From contig NZ_JACJRV010000022.1 of assembly GCF_014697475.1 (NCBI RefSeq), positions 1-64,000 of the forward strand: a DNA stretch of 64,000 nt, in the 5' to 3' direction. The notes under the pieces were generated by a model. It made no database searches. It was not told where the DNA came from and was given only the letters and a program-made list of their open reading frames with translations. A program made the position numbers and the translations under genes. Position 1 is the first letter of the stretch, and every line of letters begins with the position of its first letter. This document shows positions 18,278-28,498 of this stretch, one piece after another. The stretch comes from Nostoc sp. FACHB-152 (GTDB lineage: Bacteria > Cyanobacteriota > Cyanobacteriia > Cyanobacteriales > Nostocaceae).

Positions 18278-20815
18278 TTAAAATCTTTCGCCAATACCGA
18301 AGTTAATCCGGCTATCACCATCATCGTTGATACCGTAGTCGATGCGAATTGGCCCTAATGGGGATTGCACACGCACACCAAGACCATAACCGTAGCCACT
18401 ACCATTCTTGTTAAGGATTTCAGCCGCTCTGGTACTGCTGCCTAGGTCGCTGCCAACATCAAAAAATAGTGCGCCACTAACAATAGAGAATACAGGGAAG
18501 CGATACTCAACTGATGCTTGTACGTAACTACGTCCACTGGCTAAGGTGCCTTCTTCATAACCACGAACAGAGTTGCTACCACCAAGAGTAAAGGCTTCGT
18601 AGGGTGGCAAGTCACCTACAACAGTCCCGCCTTGGAGGTTAAAAGCTAATGTTTGTGGGCCTTTGGTAAAGTTCGTCAGTTGAACAGGGATGTATTGGCT
18701 ATAGCTACCGCGTAATCTAGTGAGAAAAATGTTACCTTGTCCGATTGGCACTGATTGATCGACACCAAAGCGGAGGAAAGAACCACTTGTAGGCTGTAAA
18801 GCATTATTACGGCGATCGCGCTGGGTTCCTAGTTGCAACAGCAATAAATCATCTTGACCTGTACCTGAGAAGCTTAAGGGAACTAATTCTCCAGGTACGC
18901 CATTTTTGTATACGGTACCAAATTTTCTGAGGTCGCCATCTGCATCGCGGGTGGAAACTCGTTGATATTGCAACCCAGCCGAAGCTGTCCATTCTGCCCT
19001 TTCGTAGGGATTAGCAGATAATGGACGGGTGAATGTCACACCACCGCCTAAACGTAACACACGGGGGCGATCGCCATCGTCTTCGCCAGCTTTAAAAGTT
19101 TCAATATTGTCATCTTGTCCATCAAAAATCAAGGAAATGGAACTGCGGCGGAAAATGTTGGTTGTGTAGGAAGTTCGATAGGGGTCGCCAGCAATCCAGG
19201 GGTCGGTAAAGCGCAAATCAAACAATAATTCCCGTTGTCCTACCTGGAGTTCTGCTCCTAATCTTTGGTTTCTACCGTTGAGGTTTTGCTGTTGGTAACT
19301 GACTGTACCAAATAACCCACTGGCAGAACTAATACCAGCACCAGCTGCGATCGAGCCGCTACTGCGTTCAGCTACGTTCACCACCACATCTACTTTGCTA
19401 GGGTCAGTACCAGGATCAAGGGAGACGTTTACATCTTCAAAAAGTCCTAACCCATATACCCTTTGCAAGTCTCTTTGTACTGTATTACGATTAAAGATTT
19501 GTCCGGGCTTGAGTTGCAATTCCCGCGTAATAATGTAAGGCTGTGTTCGTCCCCGAATTGCTCTACCTTGTTCGTCTGTTTCCTGACCTTCTTTAGTACG
19601 GAATCGGACTCTAATATTTTCAACTACACCTTCTGCTACTTGCAGAGTCACAACTCCGTTTTCAGAAACTTGCGGCGCACCAACTACGTTAGCTAACACA
19701 TAACCTTGGTCTTGATAACGTTTGGTTAAGGTTTTGATGCCTTCCTGTAAGTCACGCAAGTTTAAAATTTTACCATACTGATCCTTAAATACTTCATCGG
19801 CAGTCCCAGCTGGCAGTACAGAAGCTACGTTAGTGCCAGGATTAGCTTGAATTTGTACTTTTGTCAGGACAGGGTTAGGCTGCACAATAAAACTAACTCG
19901 TACACCTAAGGGTGTATCTTCTGGCTGTGCCTGGACGTTGGAGAAGAAACCAGTGCCAAAAATAGAGTTAATATCTTCTTGCAACTGGGTGCGGGTGGTT
20001 GTTCTTCCTGGTTGAGTCCGAATAACTTGGTAAACTTGATTTTCTAATTCTGGAGTTAATTGCCCTGTTTGGGATCTCACCGCTACTTCGGATACTAATA
20101 CTCGTGGTTCTGTGGTTTCAGCTGCGCCATCAGTTTGAGTATTATCTGGAGATGTGGGTAAGGTAGGTTGTACTGTAGGTGGGTTGGCGTTTTCTGGTTG
20201 AGTAGTACCTGGAGTTGCAGGGAACGCTGGCTGTGTTGTAGGCGGGTTGGCATTTTCTGGTTGAGTAGTACCTGGAGTTGCCGGGAACGCTGGCTGTGTT
20301 GTAGGCGGGTTGGCATTTTCTGGTTGAGTAGTACCTGGAGTTGCCGGGAACGCTGGCTGTGTTGTAGGCGGGTTGGCGTTTTCTGTCTCAGGATTGGGAT
20401 TTAAAGATGGGGTTGGTGTTGGTTGCGTATCAGGAACGCTGTTAGGCTGTTGAGTCGCAGGTGGGGTTGTCTCTGTCTCTGGGATTTGAGCCGTTGTGCT
20501 AGTAGTTGGTACGATTACCCCTGTTGTTAGCTGTGCAGCTGAATTCCTTGAAGAAACCCTGCTAATTTGGGGTGCAACTTCTTCAACCACCTTCACCTTT
20601 GTAGCGTTGATTGGAGATGTTTTCTCGCTTGTTAAACTTTGACCTACATCAGTTTCTTGTTGCTGGTTTGTCGCAGTTTTTAAAATTTCAGATGTATGTT
20701 GTAAATCTTCAGTGGTTTGTGCATTGGCACTGATATTCCCACTTAAGGGTGCTGCAATTGTTACAGCTGCTATTAATACAGGAGATAAACGCATTTTATG
20801 TACATTCCTCTTCAC
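18278..20815 (-). CDS. bamA: Omp85/BamA outer-membrane assembly protein
   Basis: This 845-residue Omp85 protein inserts beta-barrel proteins into the outer membrane. It has a signal peptide (about residues 1-32), a long Pro/Thr/Asn-rich periplasmic linker, POTRA domains (about residues 230-480) and a C-terminal 16-strand barrel. The barrel loop 6 motif VRGYEEG is present, and the chain ends in INFGIGERF with the terminal aromatic residue usual for barrel proteins. The linker contains three near-identical 21-residue repeats (20181-20369). Gene order bamA-lpxC-fabZ-lpxA-lpxB places protein and lipid A assembly in one cluster. Start ATG 20815. Confidence 0.94.
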   Translation of the reverse strand: MKRNVHKMRLSPVLIAAVTIAAPLSGNISANAQTTEDLQHTSEILKTATNQQQETDVGQSLTSEKTSPINATKVKVVEEVAPQISRVSSRNSAAQLTTGVIVPTTSTTAQIPETETTPPATQQPNSVPDTQPTPTPSLNPNPETENANPPTTQPAFPATPGTTQPENANPPTTQPAFPATPGTTQPENANPPTTQPAFPATPGTTQPENANPPTVQPTLPTSPDNTQTDGAAETTEPRVLVSEVAVRSQTGQLTPELENQVYQVIRTQPGRTTTRTQLQEDINSIFGTGFFSNVQAQPEDTPLGVRVSFIVQPNPVLTKVQIQANPGTNVASVLPAGTADEVFKDQYGKILNLRDLQEGIKTLTKRYQDQGYVLANVVGAPQVSENGVVTLQVAEGVVENIRVRFRTKEGQETDEQGRAIRGRTQPYIITRELQLKPGQIFNRNTVQRDLQRVYGLGLFEDVNVSLDPGTDPSKVDVVVNVAERSSGSIAAGAGISSASGLFGTVSYQQQNLNGRNQRLGAELQVGQRELLFDLRFTDPWIAGDPYRTSYTTNIFRRSSISLIFDGQDDNIETFKAGEDDGDRPRVLRLGGGVTFTRPLSANPYERAEWTASAGLQYQRVSTRDADGDLRKFGTVYKNGVPGELVPLSFSGTGQDDLLLLQLGTQRDRRNNALQPTSGSFLRFGVDQSVPIGQGNIFLTRLRGSYSQYIPVQLTNFTKGPQTLAFNLQGGTVVGDLPPYEAFTLGGSNSVRGYEEGTLASGRSYVQASVEYRFPVFSIVSGALFFDVGSDLGSSTRAAEILNKNGSGYGYGLGVRVQSPLGPIRIDYGINDDGDSRINFGIGERF
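20181..20385 (-). repeat. 63-bp tandem repeats inside bamA
   Basis: Three copies (20181-20243, 20244-20306, 20307-20369) and a 16-nt fourth fragment are nearly identical, differing at only a few positions. Each encodes a 21-residue unit with the sequence ENANPPTTQPAF followed by PATPGTTQP. The length is a multiple of three, so copy changes keep the reading frame. Confidence 0.95.
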
Positions 20816-20904
20816 TTCCGCACACCATCAAACAATAGTCATTAGCCATTAGTCACTTGTCCTTTGTCAATATAAGCAAAGGACAAATACTAACTCAGGT
20901 TAAA

Positions 20905-21642
20905 TTAATTTTTACTTTCTACTACCTGTAGCACTCTTTGTAAAACCTCCTGGTAAGCATCTTCTACATTGCCTAAGTCTCGGCGGAAGCGGTCTTTATC
21001 CATGACTCGACGGTTAGGGTCGGTTTCTGCTGTGTTCCATAAACGGCAGGTGTCTGGACTAATCTCATCTGCCAAGAGTATCTGCTGTTGTGTATCCAAA
21101 CCAAATTCTAGTTTGAAGTCTACTAGAGTAATGCCACACTCTAGCCAAAAGTTACGCAGAAACTCGTTGATTTGTAATGCTAGATTAGTAATTGTGTCTA
21201 CTTGTTCCGGTGTTGCTAGTTCCATTAACAGTAGGCGATCGCGTGTCAACAGTGGATCTCCTAATTGGTCGTTTTTGTAATAAAACTCAACCAAAGGCTG
21301 TTTCAGCACTGTACCTACAGGTAATCCTGTTTGTTGGCTCAAACTTCCAGCCGCAATATTTCTCACCACTACTTCTAAGGGTAAAATCTTGACTGCTTTC
21401 ACCCGCATTTGATTCGGGGCAGGACTATCAATAAAGTGAGTTTTTATACCTTTGGTTTCTAGTTGTTTAAATAACTGGCTGGAAATACTACAGTTAATTT
21501 TCCCCTTGCCGATGATACTGCCACGCTTCTGGGCGTTAAAAGCAGTAGCATCATCTTTAAAATCAGCTAACAAAACTTCTGGATTGTCAGTTGTATAAAG
21601 TATTTTCGCTTTGCCTTCGTATAACTTGGAATGAACAGACAT
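20905..21642 (-). CDS. purC: SAICAR synthase
   Basis: PurC ligates aspartate to CAIR using ATP in purine synthesis. The start of the fold is LYEGKAKILYTTDNPEVLLADFKDDATAF with the ATP-binding region, and later VVVRNIAAGSLSQQTGLPVG and LLADEISPDTCRLW are diagnostic. I chose ATG 21642 (MSVHSKLYEGKAK) rather than TTG 21666. The gene lies 89 nt upstream of bamA on the same strand, an order I remember from Anabaena PCC 7120. The family length is about 240-250 residues, matching here. Confidence 0.95.
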   Translation of the reverse strand: MSVHSKLYEGKAKILYTTDNPEVLLADFKDDATAFNAQKRGSIIGKGKINCSISSQLFKQLETKGIKTHFIDSPAPNQMRVKAVKILPLEVVVRNIAAGSLSQQTGLPVGTVLKQPLVEFYYKNDQLGDPLLTRDRLLLMELATPEQVDTITNLALQINEFLRNFWLECGITLVDFKLEFGLDTQQQILLADEISPDTCRLWNTAETDPNRRVMDKDRFRRDLGNVEDAYQEVLQRVLQVVESKN

Positions 21643-22487
21643 GGTATGAGGTAAAGATTTCAGCAATGAGCAGCTTGTGTCCTTTCGGGCTTAACCATTT
21701 TATCTTTAGTTAACAAAGATTAGCCAATTACTAAATTCATCATCTCAAAGCACTTTCAGAAATAAGATTTAAGGTGTTTCTATCAGCAAGCAACAAGTCT
21801 ATTCTTATCTCAGGCTTGCTACGTATATATCAGTCCGTGTAGGAGATTCAAACAAATCTATTGCCTATTGCCTATTCCCTATTCCTTATTGCCTGCCCAC
21901 AGAAGCAGCTTGTAACTCCTATAGGATTGCTATATCTCCATAAATTTATTTATTGGTTCTAGAACTTTTTTAATTACTCAGCCGAAAACCTGTGACTTAG
22001 GTGTGTATCACACACTATTCTCATGCGTTGAGAATATCTGTATTTGCTCCTAAATTGTATTGGTACAGCTTTCTGATTGTTAGTTGCCTTTTTTGGGCGT
22101 TGAGATTAAATGCTACAGGCTGAACCCACGCAGATACGTAACTTCTCACATCCACCGAAGGCTAGATGTTGATTGTATGGATATTTAATATGCTTAGTAA
22201 GGGTAGATATTACCTACTGCTTAACAATACTTCTTAATTACAAAACTTCAATTAAAGATATAAAAAGGTATAATTTTAAACACAAGCTTTAGCAATTTTA
22301 GCCTGAGCAAAAATTAATTAGAGATGATGAAAATAAGCAATTAGCACGAGGGTACACTATAAGCTAATTCCAGAACACACCTTATTTAAAAGTAGAAATC
22401 AATCGCTGAGTACCTTTTGTCTTGATATACAGGAAATGTCAATAGCTAATTGCTTCTCTTTAGATATAAAACAGAGGAGTTGAATAA
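21643..22487. other. 845-nt intergenic region upstream of purC
   Basis: No gene is visible. A tract of CTATTGCC / CTATTCC near-repeats lies at about 21860-21895. A hairpin ATTCTCA-TGCGT-TGAGAAT occupies 22017-22035, just after GTGTGTATCACAC. The region should contain the divergent promoters of purC and the small gene at 22488. Its length and hairpins leave room for a small RNA, but I see no recognised RNA family motif. Confidence 0.5.
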
Positions 22488-22763
22488 GTGGAACCAAAAA
22501 TAGTGAACAAAGATGATTTTCTTTACCCTCATGGCCGCTATTATGGTCAGGTTAAGCCTGAGAATTTAGTTTTTAATGCAAATCTCCAAGAATTTGCACA
22601 CAAGGTCAGTTATGTTTGTAGCTTAGAAACAGGTGGAAAATTTGCCCCTGAAGAAGCTTACGAACAAATCAAGGCTTTGTGGAAACAGTTAAAGAGCAGT
22701 AAAAAGCAGTTAAAAATTGGTGAAGATCCTTTTAAAAATCAGGAAGGGGATACTGAGGAATAA
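22488..22763 (+). CDS. Small cyanobacterial conserved protein (DUF7219-like)
   Basis: The 91-residue protein has a conserved N-terminal half (KDDFLYPHGRYYGQVKPENL, then VFNANLQEFAHKVSYVCSLE) and a helical, Lys-rich C-terminus. I recognise it as a small family widespread in cyanobacteria, probably DUF7219, without a known role. The start is GTG at 22488, preceded by AGAGGAG (22471-22477) at a suitable distance. It lies between purC and the adenylate cyclase. No signal peptide, membrane segment or catalytic motif. Confidence 0.75.
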   Translation: MEPKIVNKDDFLYPHGRYYGQVKPENLVFNANLQEFAHKVSYVCSLETGGKFAPEEAYEQIKALWKQLKSSKKQLKIGEDPFKNQEGDTEE

Positions 22764-22915
22764 ATTAATGGCAACAGTGGGAGACATCAAGAGTAAAAAG
22801 TAAATTAAAATTTCAAATAAAATCTAATTTTACTTATTAGCTTGTTTTTTCTAACCCCCTGTTTCTACTATCTTCTGGATTTATAGTTTAATAAACAAAA
22901 GGTTACATTTCTATT

Positions 22916-25513
22916 CTATTTAGCAATGATTGTCCAAACACCATCCCAAGAATCTGGGGGTGGTGTTTTTTGATAATTATGAGCGCGTTCTAGGTGCATC
23001 TCAACAGCTTGGTCTTTGGGACGAATGTATTTGGCAGCAGCGAAGCAGGCGATCGCTTTCTCAAAATTACGCGCTAAATAAGCAACCCTGCCTGTATGGT
23101 AATGAAATAAAAACTCTTGGGTATCAGCATCAACTGGAGTGTCGCGATCGCCGATTAACTCATAGATATTTACCGCCTGATGTTTACCTTTGACGCGGAT
23201 TTTATCTAACTGACGCACCCAAATGCGATTACTGCACAGTTGGTAGGTAAACTCGCTCAAAACAATATCACAACCATATTCTTTAGTGACGGCTTCCAAG
23301 CGCGCACTTAAATTCACCCCATCACCAATTACGGTGTAATCCATACGTTTGTGGGAACCAATATTTCCCGAAACGACTTCCCCAGAACTAATGCCAATAC
23401 CGATCCGAATCTGGGGTTGTTCTTGAATAATTCGCCTTTGGTTAAATTCTTTGAGACGCTGACGCATATCTAACGCTGACTGCACAGCCCGCCAAGCATG
23501 GTTTTCTGTCAGTGGTAGCGGCGCGCCAAACACCGCCATTAAGGCATCGCCAATAAATTTATCTAGAGTACCTTCATAGTTAAAAACTGCCTCCACCATC
23601 GTTTCAAAATACTGATTCAGCAGCGATACTACCTCCGCCGCCCCTAGATTTTCTGTGAGTGTGGTGTAACCGCGAATATCCGAAAATAAGATTGTGACAT
23701 CTTTACGTTCACCCACCATTAAGGCATCGTCTCCCAGCGCCATGACTTGTTCGGCAACGTGGGGAGTTAAGTAACGATACATGGTAGTTTTAAGTCGTTT
23801 TTCCTGGCTGATATCTTCTAAAACAATTAAACCACCTCGAACTCCGCCTTCTGGGTTGGTTAAAGGATTAACTGTGAGATTAATACTGCGTTCTAATTGT
23901 TCTACCTGACTAGCCGGAATTAGCTGCGATTGGGGAGTTAAGGCTAAATTCCAGGGAATAAAAATATCGGGGTTGTGGCGATCGCGCACTGCCAAAATTA
24001 AGTTTGGCATACTACTTGCTGAATCTGGAGAGTCAATGCTAATTCGCCCATCTGAACTCAGCACTTGATGCCGCCCTACCATCAAACTTTGTTCTGGTAC
24101 ATAATGTTTAGCACCAGTTGTCAAACTATCTTCTAAGCGCATTTGTAAATTATCAACCGGCACCACCTCCCAAACAAAGCGGCCGATTAAATTTTGTTCC
24201 CAGAAGAGTTTATTACTTTTGTTGCTAGTTTCCCCTAGCTGACAACCTAATAACTCAAGTGCCGCATCATTAATTGTGACAATGCGCCCAATCATATCTG
24301 TAGAAATTACTGCATCAGAAAGACTTTGCAAAATATCTTTTTGATATTGTTTTTCTAGCAGCACATTTTCAAATAAGCGCGCATTTTCTAAAGCTATGCC
24401 AGCTTGAATATTAAAAGCCCGCATAAACTCCTCATCAGAGGCAGTAAAACTACCTTGTTGCTTATTAATTAACTGTGTGACTCCAATTAATTCATTGGCA
24501 GAATTAAATACAGGCAAACACAAGATATTTCGAGTCAAATATCCAGTTTTTCTATCTGTGTTGGGGTCAAAACGTGGGTCTTTATATGCATCAGGAATAT
24601 TCAGGGCTTCGCCTGTAGAAGCAACATATCCAGCGATACCGCGATTAGCTGGAATCCGAATTTCTAAAAAGTCTGTGGAATCAGATGCAGCTGCTACTTT
24701 TGTCCACAATTCGCCCATTTCTTTCCGTAACAAAAATAGCGTACTACGGTCTGCCTGCATTAAAATTCGGGCTTGTTCCATGACTATCTGCAAAGTTGCC
24801 TCTAAATCTAAACTTTGCCCTAGTGTTTGAGTCGCCCGTAATAAAGCCGTTGCCCCTCGTTGATTGCGGGCTGCGACATAAAAAGATTGACAAGTTTCTA
24901 ATATAATTCCAATAGAAGCAGCAAAGTCTCGAAAACAATGTTCATCTTCATCATTAAAAGGAATATTGCCAGTTTTATTAGCTAACTGCACAACTGCTAC
25001 AGTTTGGTTTTTACTACTCACAACGGGCATACATAAAATGTTATGAATTCGATAGCCCATTTGTTTTTCTAAATCTGGACTAAATAAAGGATGAGTAGCA
25101 GTTTCAGCAATATTTAATGGTTGGCCTGTACTCGCAACATGACCAGGAATGCCAACAGTAATTGGAGTCCGAATTTCTAAAAATTTTTGACTATTATCTT
25201 GGGGAACTTTTGACCACAATTGACCTTTATCATAGTCAACTAAAAAAATAGCTGTATTTTCGGCTTGGAGAATTTGTCCAATTTTAAGTGTGATAGCTTC
25301 TAGAACATTTTCTAACATTGATTCTAGAGCTTCATTATTAATTAACTCAATTGCTCTGAGAAACTGTTGGAATTCCGCAGTGATAAAATCTAGTAAGCAA
25401 ACAAACTCGTTTACTGGCAGGTCTTTAACACGACGTAGCAAGGCGTGGGTGCGATTAACTTGTGTAAGTTCAGTTAATGTAGCCAAGACGCTACCAGGGT
25501 TGGGAAGAGTCAT
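22916..25513 (-). CDS. cyaB1: Class III adenylate cyclase with tandem GAF and PAS domains
   Basis: This 865-residue enzyme makes cAMP from ATP. Domain order is GAF-A (about residues 55-205), GAF-B (about 225-385), PAS (about 390-520), a class III catalytic domain (about 600-785) and a C-terminal TPR-like tail. Metal-binding Asp612 (ILFSDIRGYTTL) and Asp656 (DKFIGDALMAVFG) are present, as is GDGVNLSARLE. The GAF domains show the cyclic-nucleotide-binding pattern, and in Anabaena CyaB1 cAMP activates through the GAF tandem. Identity with CyaB1 rather than CyaB2 rests on its proximity to purC. Start ATG 25513; soluble. Confidence 0.9.
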   Translation of the reverse strand: MTLPNPGSVLATLTELTQVNRTHALLRRVKDLPVNEFVCLLDFITAEFQQFLRAIELINNEALESMLENVLEAITLKIGQILQAENTAIFLVDYDKGQLWSKVPQDNSQKFLEIRTPITVGIPGHVASTGQPLNIAETATHPLFSPDLEKQMGYRIHNILCMPVVSSKNQTVAVVQLANKTGNIPFNDEDEHCFRDFAASIGIILETCQSFYVAARNQRGATALLRATQTLGQSLDLEATLQIVMEQARILMQADRSTLFLLRKEMGELWTKVAAASDSTDFLEIRIPANRGIAGYVASTGEALNIPDAYKDPRFDPNTDRKTGYLTRNILCLPVFNSANELIGVTQLINKQQGSFTASDEEFMRAFNIQAGIALENARLFENVLLEKQYQKDILQSLSDAVISTDMIGRIVTINDAALELLGCQLGETSNKSNKLFWEQNLIGRFVWEVVPVDNLQMRLEDSLTTGAKHYVPEQSLMVGRHQVLSSDGRISIDSPDSASSMPNLILAVRDRHNPDIFIPWNLALTPQSQLIPASQVEQLERSINLTVNPLTNPEGGVRGGLIVLEDISQEKRLKTTMYRYLTPHVAEQVMALGDDALMVGERKDVTILFSDIRGYTTLTENLGAAEVVSLLNQYFETMVEAVFNYEGTLDKFIGDALMAVFGAPLPLTENHAWRAVQSALDMRQRLKEFNQRRIIQEQPQIRIGIGISSGEVVSGNIGSHKRMDYTVIGDGVNLSARLEAVTKEYGCDIVLSEFTYQLCSNRIWVRQLDKIRVKGKHQAVNIYELIGDRDTPVDADTQEFLFHYHTGRVAYLARNFEKAIACFAAAKYIRPKDQAVEMHLERAHNYQKTPPPDSWDGVWTIIAK

Positions 25514-25679
25514 GGGAATTTTAGATTTTAATTTTAGATTTTAAAGAACTTGCACTTAGTAAGTGAAGCCGCAAGTGAATTCGATTCATTGGGGCTTGGT
25601 AAAGGATATGAGTATCTATTATTAATTGCTGTTGACGGAAATTGTGGAGCAAAATTGCCCCACAATTCAAAACTTTAAA

Positions 25680-26816
25680 TTAAACTGCGGCTGTTGGCTG
25701 TTTTGTAAAGACTATTGTTTGATAGTAATCTTGCAACTGACGTGTAGCAGCTGCCCATCCCCATTTTTCTGCTTCCTTGCGGGCGTTTTGTCGGATGGTA
25801 TCTCGTTCTTGGTGATTTTCCAACAGACGAACTGTTGCAGAAATGGCATCTTGAATATCAGCTTTGGGGTCAAAAAGATACCCATTTACACCATCTGTCA
25901 CAATATCAGGAATTCCCCCAGAACGGGCGGCGACTACTGGACAGCCAGCAGCCATTGCTTCTAATAATACTAAGCCTAGTGTTTCTGTTCGGGAAGGAAA
26001 AATAAAAGCATCAGCACTAGCAAAAGCAGAACCTAACTCTCGTCCCATGAGATAGCCGACAAAATTTGTGTTTGTCCCAGCAAAGTGTTTTAAGAGTGCT
26101 TGGCGATGAGGGCCATCTCCGACTAAGGCTAATCGCGCTTGGGGTATTGCTTCTAAAATTGGTTTAATTCGCTCAATTTCTTTTTCGGCAGACAGGCGAC
26201 CAACATACAGTAACAAAGGACTTTCAGGATTGTTTTGTGAAAGACGCGATCGCATCTCTCTACTAGCTAAATCAGGGTGAAATAATTCTGTATCTACACC
26301 CCGTTGCCATAAGTCTACCCTTTCAATGCCATGTGATGATAGTTCCTCCATCATGGCTGTAGAGGTACAAAGATTCAATAATGCTTGATTATGTGCGCCT
26401 TTGAGCAATTCCCACAATAATCCTTCTAACATTCCCAAACCGTAATGCTGGAGATATTGCGGTAAATGGGTATGATAAGAAGCCACTAACGGAATTTTCA
26501 AAACTTTGCTATAAAAAATGCCTGATAATCCTAAAACGGCTGGATTGACAACATGAATCACATCTGGCTGAAATTCTTCTAAGGCATAACCAATTGCTGG
26601 GCGAGGTAGTGCCATTTTCAGTTCTGGATACAGAGGTAAAGGAAAGCCACTAACGCCGTAAACTTTCGCTCCTTTGTGTTCCGTGATGCCACCCTCTGGG
26701 GCGATGACTAAAACTTGATTTCCATTGCGTTGTAGATGGTCAACTGTGTGGCGTAAGCGTGTAACAATACCATCAACTTTCGGCAAAAAGGTTTCGGTGA
26801 ATAGGGCTATTCTCAT
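25680..26816 (-). CDS. sqdX: Sulfoquinovosyltransferase SqdX
   Basis: The 378-residue GT4-family (GT-B fold) enzyme transfers sulfoquinovose from UDP-sulfoquinovose to diacylglycerol, the last step in making the thylakoid sulfolipid SQDG. Motifs are TETFLPKVDGIVTRL at the N-terminus, LYVGRLSAEKEIERI, and the E-x7-E segment FPSRTETLGLVLLEAMAAGC. Start ATG 26816. It lies on the same strand as sqdB, separated by a decayed gene whose last codons overlap this start (ATGA). Membrane-associated. Confidence 0.93.
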   Translation of the reverse strand: MRIALFTETFLPKVDGIVTRLRHTVDHLQRNGNQVLVIAPEGGITEHKGAKVYGVSGFPLPLYPELKMALPRPAIGYALEEFQPDVIHVVNPAVLGLSGIFYSKVLKIPLVASYHTHLPQYLQHYGLGMLEGLLWELLKGAHNQALLNLCTSTAMMEELSSHGIERVDLWQRGVDTELFHPDLASREMRSRLSQNNPESPLLLYVGRLSAEKEIERIKPILEAIPQARLALVGDGPHRQALLKHFAGTNTNFVGYLMGRELGSAFASADAFIFPSRTETLGLVLLEAMAAGCPVVAARSGGIPDIVTDGVNGYLFDPKADIQDAISATVRLLENHQERDTIRQNARKEAEKWGWAAATRQLQDYYQTIVFTKQPTAAV

Positions 26817-27130
26817 AAAAAATCAGTCCAGGCAGATAATCCCAGCTTTTTTTGGATGTCGCTATCAAAAACAGGGTAAACCTTCTCCTGTGGTGTGATC
26901 AATTCTGTGTAGTTACAATTTAAGTTTTGTCTCTGCTGTTTGACAAAATTCGAGATATCTTCAATATGGACAATCCAATCTTTAGCATAAGCAGCTAGCA
27001 CTTAACCGCCTAGTCCTAACTGAATAATTCAGACAATAACTGTCTGGTCGTCATACTGCGCTAGTAGATGACGACCAGCTTGAGGCCAGCGAGTGATTTG
27101 ATGGCTATAAGGTTTTGTCACCAGCCTCAT
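26813..27130 (-). pseudogene. Decayed DUF4291-family gene between sqdB and sqdX
   Basis: From ATG 27130 the frame reads MRLVTKPYSHQITRWPQAGR then HLLAQYDDQTVIV before TGA at 27029-27031. The same frame then gives IIQLGLGG, a TAA at 27002-27004, and VLAAYAKDWIVHIEDIS to a TGA that overlaps the sqdX start. The first piece looks like the N-terminus of DUF4291 proteins and the second like their C-terminus, where IQLGLRGEVLA.YAKDW is usual from memory. About 80 central residues are missing and GAA appears to have become TAA. An intact protein of this family is about 190 residues with no established function. Confidence 0.7.
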
Positions 27131-27141
27131 CCAGTTTTGAC

Positions 27142-28308
<1,167 letters not shown>

Positions 28309-28365
28309 TTACTCGCTGATAGCTAAATCTATCAGGTTTCTGTACCCCCTCAACCATCAAAAGTA

Positions 28366-28405
28366 GTGATTAGTGATTGGTCATTGGTCATTGGTCATTG
28401 GTTAA
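28366..28405. repeat. Tandem heptamers (TTGGTCA type)
   Basis: Four or five consecutive near-perfect heptamers, ATTGGTC-type, precede a GGCAGGAGGCAGGAGGCAG tract in the sqdB upstream region. They match the short tandemly repeated repetitive sequences known from heterocystous cyanobacteria. Confidence 0.8.
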
Positions 28406-28440
28406 AAGGCAGGAGGCAGGAGGCAGAAGGGAAATTTCAT

Positions 28441-28497
28441 ACTACCCTGCGGGAACGCCTGCCGTAGGATGCCCTTAGGGCTGTAAGGCGAACACAC
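28441..28497. repeat. GC-rich dispersed repeat
   Basis: A CTGCGGGAACGCCTGCCGTA / GGCGAACACAC segment with internal GCCTGCCG and GCCCTTAGGGC palindromes, unlike the surrounding AT-rich DNA, abuts the stop codon of the next minus-strand gene. It resembles common Nostoc dispersed repeats. Confidence 0.5.
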
Positions 28498-28498
28498 T

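Noticed and set aside
20168-20404. Plus-strand 78-codon open frame antisense to bamA
   Set aside because: It is open only because of the 63-bp repeats of bamA; the sequence is repetitive and has no start context.
21991-22013. TGTGA and TCACA half-sites suggesting a CRP-type site near the adenylate cyclase locus
   Set aside because: The spacing between half-sites is about 12 nt rather than 6, so it does not match the cyanobacterial CRP consensus.
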